Source of the DNA: an uncultured Clostridia bacterium
GTDB taxonomy: Bacteria; Bacillota; Clostridia; TANB77; CAG-508
Reading direction: 5' to 3'
Length of the DNA: 8,364 nucleotides
Assembly: GCA_947624405.1 (NCBI GenBank)
Contig: CANQKB010000065.1
Coordinates: 1 to 8,364 of the forward strand
Positions 1 to 7,600 of this stretch are shown one piece after another. Position 1 is the stretch's first letter. Each line of letters begins with the position of its first letter. The notes under the pieces are model-generated. The model was not told the DNA's origin. It saw only the letters and a list, made by a program, of their open reading frames with translations, and did not search any database. Made by a program: the position numbers and the translations under genes.

Positions 1-3000
1 TTTGGTCCTTCTGGATCGTATACTGTATCTCTATTTGGCTCTGAATCTTCATCATCATCTGAATCTTTAGAGATTTGGGCTACATTCTTTAATATCCTTG
101 TTGTATCATCTTTGGTTGTTGCTTTGAATGTTACCTTAAATGCTATCTTTAAGTCTCTATAGTCTGGGTTTCTTACTTCTCCATCACTTATTTCTGCATT
201 TTTGTCAAATGCTTTTAATAAGTTGTCTCTTTCTGCTTCTTCTCCTTGTTCTTGTGATAAGTAGTCTGTTACTATGTATTTTGCTTTACTTACATCGTCT
301 GTTTCTTCTTCGTTTTCATCTAGTAATACCCATCTATATTCTTTGTTTATTTCATTATCTGGCAAATATTCTAGCCCTTCTGGTACATCATCTGTTACTT
401 CTTCTGCATATCCGTCTTTTTCGCCTTCATTATATACCCTTATTGTGTATATTACTGTGTCTCCTGTTACTAATTCTATTGGCTCTTTTGTGTGTTCATA
501 ACTTAGTTTTCCATCTTCATATTTTACTTGTGGATAACGGTTATTTACATCTGTATTTTCTACTTTTGTAATGAATTTTCTTAATGCTAAGTCAAATGGA
601 CCTTCTACTACTACTTTCTCGAAGTCATCATCATCTTCTTGTCCTGGTACATATGGATCTTTTTCTTTATCTTCATTATATCCTGGTAATTCTTCTTTAT
701 TTGGTATTTCTCCATTGTCTGGTGTAGAATCTATATCTTTTTGTGGATTGTCTTTATCATCTGTACTTTCTGTTATCTCTGCTATATTTGTTAATTTTAT
801 TCCCGTTCCTGCTTGTTCTACTATTCTACAGTTGATTTCTACATCTATATAACTTAATACATCTTCTTCTACATCATAATGTGGTATGATTACATCTTTT
901 AAGTATTTTCCTTCATATTCTTTTGATGTATTTCCTCCTACTTTTACTACTTTACATCTTACTGTTGATTCTACTTTATTGTTTTCTTCTCCTTCTGTCA
1001 TTGTCCAATTGTTTCCATTTGCCACTTCTTCTTCTGTTGGCTCATATATTAATGATTTGTCTAGGTAGTCTGTTATTTCTTTTACTTTTCCGTCTATATC
1101 TCCTTCATTATATATTCTCATTGTATATGTGATTAGACTTCCTGCTTTTACTTTTATTGGCTCTTTGCTATGTGGATATTCTGCTGTTGTTCCTGTGCCA
1201 TTTTTTAGTTTCGTTGTATCTGGTTTTGGTTCTCTTGATACTTCTAACTCTTTTCCATCTACTTTACTGATGAATTTTCTTAAAGCCAAATCAAATTTTG
1301 TTACTACTACTTTTTCAAAATCGTCATCGTCTTCTTGTCCTGGTACATATTCTTTAGATGACTCTTCATCTTTATATGTTGGCTTGTTGCTTTCTTCTGG
1401 TATATTAGCATTATTTTGCTTAGAATCTCTATCCTCTAATGCCTTTCCTTCTGCATCTGTCATTTCTGTTACTTCTGCTATATTTGTTAATGGAGTTCTG
1501 CTTGGTGCTGTTTCTTTTACTTTACATACTATTTCTACATCTACATAACTTAATATCCAGCTATCTTTTGCTCCTTCTTCTACTTCTTCATTTTTCTTTG
1601 CTGATGGTATTAATACTTCTGATAGTTTTTTTCCTTTTACATTTTCTGTAAAGCTTCCTCCATAATTTACTACTGTACAGTTTTCTGATGCTTTCACTGT
1701 TTCTGCTTCGGCATTTCTTTCTTCTTCTACTATTTCCCAGCTTCCTGCATTCTCTTCTGCTAAAAACTCCATATTTGCTGGCAAATGATCCTTGATTTCA
1801 CTTACATAGCTATCTACTGTTCCTTCATTGTATATTCTTATTGTATATTTAACTATGTCCCCTATTGTTACATTTACTGGCTCTTTTGTATGATTATATA
1901 TTGCTGTTGTTTGTAATTTTTCTGTTCCATCAGTTCCTGTTTGCCACGTATTAAATAGGCTAGTATCTACTTCTGGTTCTCTAGATGGTTCTTGCTTTAC
2001 ATCATTTACTTCTGTGATGAATTTTCTAAGTGATATATCTGCCCATCTATGTGTGTTTGTTACATTGAATATATAATCATATTCTGCATTTCCTTCTTCA
2101 TCATATTTTCTTTCTACAGTATATGTATATCCTTCTGGTACACTTGTTTCTTCTACACTATATATTATTTCTACTCCATCTTTTGTTTTTGGTAAGTCTG
2201 TCCATACATGTTCTTTTTCATCTTTTGTTAATGTTACTGTTGCATTTTCTATTGTTACATTATTTTCTCCTGCTTTTCCTTTTAGTGTAAATTCATATTG
2301 ATCTCTTATACCTTCTAGGTTCTCGAAGTCGTCCCAATTTTTATTTACTTTTACTTTTATTTTGTCTATTTTTACTTTTTCAAAATCATCATCATCTTCT
2401 TGTCCTGGTACATATTGTTGTTTTGATTGTTCATCTCTATATGATGGCTTTTCATTTTCATTTGGTATATTTGCATTTTTTTGTGTAGAATCTCTATCTA
2501 CTAAATCTGTTGTTCCATCACTCGCCTTCATATTTGTTACTTCTGCTATATTGGTTAAGTTTGTTTTACTTGGTGCTTCTGCTTTTACTTTGCATTTTAT
2601 TTCTACATCTACATAACTTAATCTATATCTATCAGTTCCCTGATCAGCTATTTTTTCTGCTTCTGGTATTTGCACACTTCCTAATGTTTTTCCTTTTTCA
2701 CTTTCTGTTAACTTTCCACCAGCATTTACTATCTTACAATTTTCCGTCGATTTTACTGTTGTTCCGCCTGAATTTTTATCATAATTTTCAACTATCCATT
2801 CATTTCCATTTTCATCTGCTAAAAATTCTAAGTTTGCTGGTAAATGATCCATTATTTCTTTTACATATGCAGGCTCTGAACCTTCATTATATATTCTTAT
2901 TGTATATGTAATTATATTATCTGCTTCAACAGTAAGAGGGTTTTTTGGATGAATATATTTTGCTGTTGTCTGTAAAACTCCATTTACTTTTGTATTAAAT

Positions 3001-4433
3001 TCACTTGTATCTACTTTTGGTTCCCTTGACACACTTGGTTTTGCTCCATTTACTGCTGATACAAATTTTCTAAGTGAAATATCTGCCCATCTATGTTTAT
3101 TTGTTACATTGAATATGTAATTATATTCTAAATCTCCCTTTGAGTCTTTACTTATTTCAACTGTATATTTATCTGGTACTTTTGTTTCTTCTATTGAATA
3201 TACAATTTCTACTCCATTATGTGTTTTTGGTAAATTAGACCATTCATACGTTTTTTGATCCTTTGTTAATTTTACTGTTGCATCATTTATACCTAATGAA
3301 ATTTCTTTATTATTTACTTTTCCTTTTAATGTAAATTCATATTCATTTCTTAAGCCTTCAAGATCATCAAAGTCATCCCAGTTTTTATTTACTTTTATTT
3401 TTACTTTTTCTTGCTCTAAAACTGTTACAACTGGTTGTTCTGTTGTTGGATTTTCACCTAAATATACTTTTACTTCTCTATTGGGTTGGTATAGTCCATC
3501 AAGATTTTTTGTTTCATTTTCTGCTGTAGTTATTAAATATTTATATAACTGTGCTGCTGCTGCTTGTCTCTTTGTACCATGTTGTCCATCATGTATTCCT
3601 AGATTATTTCCCCAATCTGTAAGGTTTGCCCAACCATTTCTTGATTCATAGCCTTTTTTATCAGAAGTTTCAAGGAAATCCCCTGCTACTCCATTCATTG
3701 TATAATCTGTTATATTTATAAACAAAGATGATAATTCATCTTCTTTATATACATCTTCATCTCTGTTAGAAAAATGCCATATTGCAAGTTGTTGAATTGC
3801 CTCTATATCTGCTTTTGATAATATATCAAATCTCATTCCTGATGTTACTAGTTTTATCTCTTCTTCTTCATAGTCATAATCATCTAAATTTTTATATACA
3901 TTATCCCATAAATATTTCTCAACTTCAGTATCTTCTGCATCTTCTAGTATCATATGGTCTAATATCCACATTACAGCATTATAGTTTGCTTTAGAATCTG
4001 TTTTAAATAATGTTACAGATGAAGAATTTAAAATCGATTGTACATTTTCATAATCTTTTGTCAAATCATATACTTGATTATATGTTTTTACTGTTCCTTC
4101 TGCATGTCCTGTTTCTGATGCAAATCCTAATCCAGCCCTTATACAATACAAGTTGTCCAATTTCTCTCCTGAACTATTGCTTGCTTCTTCTAGTTTCCAT
4201 ACATTTTTTGTTTTTGAGCCTGCTTCTGTATCATCTGTATATAGCTGATATTTTATTTTATAACTCCCTTTATTTGTATTTTGATCTGTAGTCCATCCAA
4301 TTTCAGCATTTCTTTCCTGTGTAATTTTTAAAGAAATGTTTGCAATAGCCGCTTGGCTTACATTACTAACTGTCAACAAAAGAAATACTATAAGAAATAT
4401 AATTACCAAAAATACTATTTTACTCCTTTTCAT
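1..4433 (-). CDS. Thioester-domain surface adhesin with Cna_B and DUF11/D2-like modules (C-terminus cut by window edge)
   Basis: Seen: 1477 codons read without a stop from the ATG at 4433 to the left edge, so the C-terminus is missing. Residues 1-29 are a signal peptide (basic MKRSK, long hydrophobic core, likely cleavage near SQA-A). Residues about 57-305 match the thioester domain family (PF08341), with Cys97 in LYCIRAG and Gln215 in IQQLAIWHF. Cna_B domains lie at about 343-448 and 690-796. DUF11/D2-like modules lie at about 450-686, 799-1042, 1047-1273 and 1280 onward, with linkers of the form YVPGQEDDDDFEKV. Known: thioester domains form a Cys-Gln bond that can capture host surface amines, and Cna_B domains carry stabilising Lys-Asn isopeptide bonds. 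Inferred: a secreted stalk with a covalent adhesive tip. The ATG is preceded by AGAAAGGA at good spacing. The gene lies 188 bp downstream of a related gene. No wall anchor is visible because the end is missing. Confidence 0.9.
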   Translation of the reverse strand, partial: MKRSKIVFLVIIFLIVFLLLTVSNVSQAAIANISLKITQERNAEIGWTTDQNTNKGSYKIKYQLYTDDTEAGSKTKNVWKLEEASNSSGEKLDNLYCIRAGLGFASETGHAEGTVKTYNQVYDLTKDYENVQSILNSSSVTLFKTDSKANYNAVMWILDHMILEDAEDTEVEKYLWDNVYKNLDDYDYEEEEIKLVTSGMRFDILSKADIEAIQQLAIWHFSNRDEDVYKEDELSSLFINITDYTMNGVAGDFLETSDKKGYESRNGWANLTDWGNNLGIHDGQHGTKRQAAAAQLYKYLITTAENETKNLDGLYQPNREVKVYLGENPTTEQPVVTVLEQEKVKIKVNKNWDDFDDLEGLRNEYEFTLKGKVNNKEISLGINDATVKLTKDQKTYEWSNLPKTHNGVEIVYSIEETKVPDKYTVEISKDSKGDLEYNYIFNVTNKHRWADISLRKFVSAVNGAKPSVSREPKVDTSEFNTKVNGVLQTTAKYIHPKNPLTVEADNIITYTIRIYNEGSEPAYVKEIMDHLPANLEFLADENGNEWIVENYDKNSGGTTVKSTENCKIVNAGGKLTESEKGKTLGSVQIPEAEKIADQGTDRYRLSYVDVEIKCKVKAEAPSKTNLTNIAEVTNMKASDGTTDLVDRDSTQKNANIPNENEKPSYRDEQSKQQYVPGQEDDDDFEKVKIDKIKVKVNKNWDDFENLEGIRDQYEFTLKGKAGENNVTIENATVTLTKDEKEHVWTDLPKTKDGVEIIYSVEETSVPEGYTYTVERKYDEEGNAEYDYIFNVTNTHRWADISLRKFITEVNDVKQEPSREPEVDTSLFNTWQTGTDGTEKLQTTAIYNHTKEPVNVTIGDIVKYTIRIYNEGTVDSYVSEIKDHLPANMEFLAEENAGSWEIVEEERNAEAETVKASENCTVVNYGGSFTENVKGKKLSEVLIPSAKKNEEVEEGAKDSWILSYVDVEIVCKVKETAPSRTPLTNIAEVTEMTDAEGKALEDRDSKQNNANIPEESNKPTYKDEESSKEYVPGQEDDDDFEKVVVTKFDLALRKFISKVDGKELEVSREPKPDTTKLKNGTGTTAEYPHSKEPIKVKAGSLITYTMRIYNEGDIDGKVKEITDYLDKSLIYEPTEEEVANGNNWTMTEGEENNKVESTVRCKVVKVGGNTSKEYEGKYLKDVIIPHYDVEEDVLSYIDVEINCRIVEQAGTGIKLTNIAEITESTDDKDNPQKDIDSTPDNGEIPNKEELPGYNEDKEKDPYVPGQEDDDDFEKVVVEGPFDLALRKFITKVENTDVNNRYPQVKYEDGKLSYEHTKEPIELVTGDTVIYTIRVYNEGEKDGYAEEVTDDVPEGLEYLPDNEINKEYRWVLLDENEEETDDVSKAKYIVTDYLSQEQGEEAERDNLLKAFDKNAEISDGEVRNPDYRDLKIAFKVTFKATTKDDTTRILKNVAQISKDSDDDEDSEPNRDTVYDPEGP
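3..596 (-). repeat. DUF11/D2-like module 4 of the adhesin, partial, residues about 1280-1477
   Basis: Starts FDLALRKFITKV, core YTIRVYNEG, then VTDDVPEGLEYL and NVAQISKDSDDD. The left edge cuts it near its end. Candidate triad Lys1286, Asp1348, Asn1450; no cysteines seen. It is strongly similar to module 3 of the 1036-residue protein, including LPDNEINKEYRW against IADNEINKQYKW and the shared LDENEEET segment. Confidence 0.75.
615..1295 (-). repeat. DUF11/D2-like module 3 of the adhesin, residues about 1047-1273
   Basis: Starts FDLALRKFISKVDG, core TYTMRIYNEG, then TDYLDKSL and LTNIAEITE, ending YVPGQEDDDDFEKV. Candidate triad Lys1053, Asp1122, Asn1216. Cysteine pair Cys1160 and Cys1202. It resembles module 2 of the neighbouring 1036-residue protein (shared GTTAEY, KNIKDVIIP-like and SYIDV segments). 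Confidence 0.75.
1308..2039 (-). repeat. DUF11/D2-like module 2 of the adhesin, residues about 799-1042
   Basis: Starts ISLRKFITEVND, core KYTIRIYNEG, then KDHLPANMEF and LTNIAEVTE, ending EYVPGQEDDDDFEKV. Candidate triad Lys804, Asp882, Asn984. Cysteine pair Cys919 and Cys970. Closest relative within the protein is module 1. Confidence 0.75.
2046..2366 (-). other. Cna_B domain 2, residues about 690-796
   Basis: This is a near-copy of Cna_B domain 1, with Lys698 in VNKNWDD, Glu762 in YSVEETSVPEGY and Asn793 in FNVTNTH. It sits between two DUF11-like modules, so a Cna_B plus DUF11-like unit has been duplicated in tandem (residues about 343-686 and 690-1042). Confidence 0.85.
2376..3086 (-). 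repeat. DUF11/D2-like module 1 of the adhesin, residues about 450-686
   Basis: The module opens with DISLRKFVSAVNG, has the core ITYTIRIYNEG, then MDHLPANLEF and LTNIAEVT, and ends in the acidic linker QYVPGQEDDDDFEKV. Candidate isopeptide residues by analogy with fimbrial D2 domains are Lys456, Asp529 and Asn628. It has a cysteine pair, Cys566 and Cys614. Confidence 0.75.
3090..3407 (-). other. Cna_B domain 1, residues about 343-448
   Basis: This Ig-like Cna_B (PF05738) domain has the expected isopeptide residues: Lys350 in VNKNWDD, the catalytic Glu in YSIEETKVPDKY (probably Glu416), and Asn445 in FNVTNKH. It directly follows the thioester domain after a linker of about 40 residues. Its near-copy is the second Cna_B domain of the same protein. 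Confidence 0.85.
3519..4265 (-). other. Thioester (TED) domain, residues about 57-305 of the left-hand adhesin
   Basis: The domain has the two hallmark segments of the TED family. The first is an early hydrophobic-Cys-Ile segment (LYCIRAGLGF, Cys97, codon 4143-4145). The second is a late Gln-x-Ala-Ile-Trp segment (QQLAIWHF, Gln215), the counterpart of the TQxA motif with Gln in place of the usual Thr. Between them lies VMWILDHMI (residues about 154-162), like the helix that precedes the second strand pair in this family. The Cys-Gln pair is expected to form an internal thioester that reacts with amines on host proteins. The ligand cannot be told from sequence. Confidence 0.85.
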
Positions 4434-4440
4434 ACTTCAA

Positions 4441-4448
4441 TCCTTTCT
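4441..4448 (-). promoter_or_regulatory. Ribosome binding site of the thioester adhesin gene
   Basis: On the minus strand AGAAAGGA ends 7 bases before the ATG at 4433, a near-ideal Shine-Dalgarno site that fixes this start. Its upstream edge overlaps the end of a 15-bp inverted-repeat arm (4448-4462). Confidence 0.85.
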
Positions 4449-4564
4449 AAGTTTGAAAAAATTTAGTACGCGTATTTAAGGTAAATTACTATAAACTATA
4501 TTTAACCTTAAAGAATAATTTGTCTGTAAAAGTTGAACACAATCTGCCTATTTTTTCAAACTTA
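4448..4564 (-). repeat. Nested inverted repeats in the leader of the adhesin gene
   Basis: A perfect 15-bp inverted repeat (TAAGTTTGAAAAAAT at 4448-4462 and its complement at 4550-4564) encloses a second near-perfect one, TTTAAGGTAAAT at 4475-4486 against ATTTAACCTTAAA at 4500-4512, with a 13-base loop. An 8-bp palindrome TACGCGTA lies at 4467-4474. In the mRNA the outer 3' arm would end right at the ribosome binding site. This could be a leader structure affecting translation, a weak processing or termination element, or a very small inserted repeat. The stems are A/U-rich, and I match them to no known riboswitch. I could not assign a promoter here with confidence, so the gene may be read through from upstream. 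Confidence 0.7.
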
Positions 4565-4621
4565 CTCCATTTTTTCTTTTAATAATATAGTCTTTAGTAT
4601 TTTTTAAATCTTTTGATTTTT

Positions 4622-7600
4622 CTATTCTAATACATATTTTTTCATTACAAATATACCACCTGCAAATGCAATAAGCATTATCATAGTAAGCCCAATGTAT
4701 ATTCTAAATGTACCTGTATGAGCTGCAATGACTACAGATGAATCATCTAAATCGTCTTCTTCGTCTATCATGTTTCCTAGTATTGAATCTATATCTGTGG
4801 CATTACTTTCATTTCTTGTTTTACTTATTTCTGCTTTATTTATTTTTTCTCCAAGGTTTTCTATACCGTTTTTCCATACTAATACTATAGGTACTTCTGC
4901 ATAGCTTCCTGGTTTTAATTCTGTATCCTTTAAATAATCTGTTCTTACAATTCCATCTTCACCTATTTTCCAGCCCCATTTTACATTATCTGATTCTTCA
5001 AATTTAAATCCTTCTGGAATGTAGTCTGCTATTTCATCTGCATATCCTTGGATGTTTCCTTCATTATTTACTCTTATCATATATTGAAATTTAACAATTA
5101 TTTTGTTTATATTTTTTTCTTCTATTTCAACTTTTATTGTTGGTTCATTTTTTGATTCTTCTACAGTATTACCTTCAATTACTGTTGTTTTTCCTTTTAA
5201 TGTAACTCTTGCTTCTTTAACCCATTTTTGTATTGATAAATCAAAATATCCAGTTTTTATTTTTTCTGCATCAATATCATCTTGATTTTCTCCATCTTCT
5301 GCGTATTCTTCTTCTCTTGTAGGTTCTGAATCTATGTCATTATCTGAATCTTTTGATATTTGTACAGCATTCATAATTACTTTATTTTTTTCTTCTTGCG
5401 TTTGTGGTACAAATGCTACATTTAAGGCTAATTGTATGTCTTTGTATTGTACTTCTGCTGATTCTTCGCTTGGTTTAAATGCTTTTATTTTATTTTCTCT
5501 TCCTGTTTCTTGTTCTTGTGCTTTTGATAAATAATCTGTAACAAGGTGTTTTGCTTCACTTTGTTCCCTTGTTTCTTCTTCATTTTCGTCTAGCATTTTC
5601 CATTTATATTGTTTGTTTATTTCATTATCTGCTATATATTCTAATCCTTCTGGAATATTATCTATTATTTCTTCTGCATATCCATCTGCTTTTCCTTCAT
5701 TAAATACTCTTATTGTGTATATAATTGTATCTCCTGGTTTTGCACCAATAGGAGCTTTCAATTGTTCATATGTTATTTTATCATCTTTATAGATTACCCT
5801 TGGCTCTCTATTGTTTACTTTTGTTATACCTATCTGTGAAATGAAGTTTTTAATTGATAAATCGAAATCAGGTGAAATACATATTTTTTCAAAGTCATCA
5901 TCATCTTCATATCCAGGTATATATTCTTTTGCTTCTAATATTTCATTATCTTTATATTCTTCTAATTCTTTTGCATTTGGTATTGTTTCATTTTCTAATT
6001 TTCCATTTGGTATTGAATCTTTATCTTTTAGTAATTCTTCTCCTCTTTCATTTAATTCTTTTGAAATTTCTGTAATGCTTGTAATTACTGTTTTTTCTTC
6101 TGTAGGTTGTACTTCATATTCTATATTTACATCAATATAGCTTAATATGTCATTTTCTTTATCATATGCTGGTATTATTACGTCTTTTATGTTTTTACCT
6201 ATTTCACTATTGCTAACTTTTCCTCCAACACCTGTTACTTTGCAAAATTCTGTGCTTATGCTTGAGTTGTATTCTTCTCCTTCTGTTTGAAACCATGCTT
6301 GTGGATTTTCAGGTTGCATTTCTTGGTTTTCTGCTACATCTACATTTTGCTCAGTATTTTCATTTTGTACTATCTTTAATAATTTTGAAGTATAATCTGT
6401 TATTCCTGCAACACTTCCTATTTTTTCGCCTTCGTTATATATCCTTATTGTATATGTTACTCTATCTCCAGCTTTTGCTATGATTGGCTCTTTATTATGC
6501 TTATATTCTGCTGTTGTTCCTATACTATTTTTTAAAGCCGTTGTATCTACTTCTGGAACTCTGTTATATTCTATATCATTTACTTTTGTAACAAATTTTC
6601 TTAGTGCTAAGTCTAATGTTTCTTCTTGTACAACTACTTTTTCAAAGTCATCATCGTCTTCTTGCCCTTGTACATATTTTTCATTTTCTAATTCGTTTTT
6701 ATATGTTGGTAATTCTTCGTCTGCTGGTATTTGTAAATTGGCTTCTGATGAATCTCTATCTATAATCGTTTTTCCTTTTTCATTTTGGATTTTTGTTACT
6801 TCTACTAAGTTTGTTACTGGTTTGCCATATTGTGCTGTACGCATTATTTCTCCAGTTATTTGTATATCAACATAACTTAATGTATATGATTCTTTTCCAT
6901 TTTCATCATTTTTCTTTGCTGGAGGAATTAGTACATTTACTAATTTTTTATCTGTTATTTCATCAAAGTTTAATTCTCCACCTGCATTTACTATTTCGCA
7001 ATATTCTGTTGTTTTAAATGTGAAACCATATTCATCATCAGCTATCCAATATGCCTTGCTTTCTTCTGGTTCTATGTATGTTATGTATGATGGGAAATAA
7101 TTTTGTACTTGTTTTACGTATGTTGCTACATCTCCCTCATTGTATATTCTAATTGTATATGTTACTTTATCTCCAATTTTTGTAATTAGTGGCTTTTTTG
7201 TATGATTGTATATTGCTGTTTTTTGTTTATTTCCATCTATTGTTTGATTTAATTCACTTGTATCTACTTTTGGTTCCCTTGAGTTTGATTCTTTAAGTTC
7301 TACTCCATTTATTGCTGATATATATTCCCTAATCGATACATCAGCTTCTGGTTTTATTTTACTGTTTTCTTGAAGGCCTGTTACATATGCCACTACTCCA
7401 TTATTTAAACTATTAAATAACTTTCCATTTGTTTTCTCTTCTTGCTCGATTTCTTTTGGCTCAGCTGTATTTGACAATTTTTCTGATATTTCTTGTCTTT
7501 CTTTTACATTTCTTCCTTCTGCAATTTCTAAATATGCTTGATGCCTATATGCTAAGGTGGATTGAAGCTTCCATGCTTCATTTTCTCTATTTACAGAGGT

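Larger units (their letters stand above)
4434..4621. other. 188-bp gap between the two surface-protein genes
   Basis: No gene is seen. It contains the nested inverted repeats (4448-4564) and the downstream ribosome binding site. No strong GC-rich hairpin with a T-tract follows the TAG at 4622, so readthrough from the upstream gene is plausible. Confidence 0.7.

Noticed and set aside
4490..4564. A separate promoter for the thioester adhesin gene
   Set aside because: Several TATAGT-like words and a TTTACA are present on the minus strand, but none has a matching partner at 16-18 bases.
4606..4619. AAATC-TTTT-GATTT hairpin just after the stop of the 1036-residue gene
   Set aside because: A five-pair A/T-rich stem with no following T-tract in the minus-strand transcript; too weak to call a terminator.
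4434..4621. Riboswitch in the leader of the adhesin gene
   Set aside because: I see none of the conserved cores I know (for example c-di-GMP, SAM, T-box). The region is A/U-rich with only the inverted repeats.
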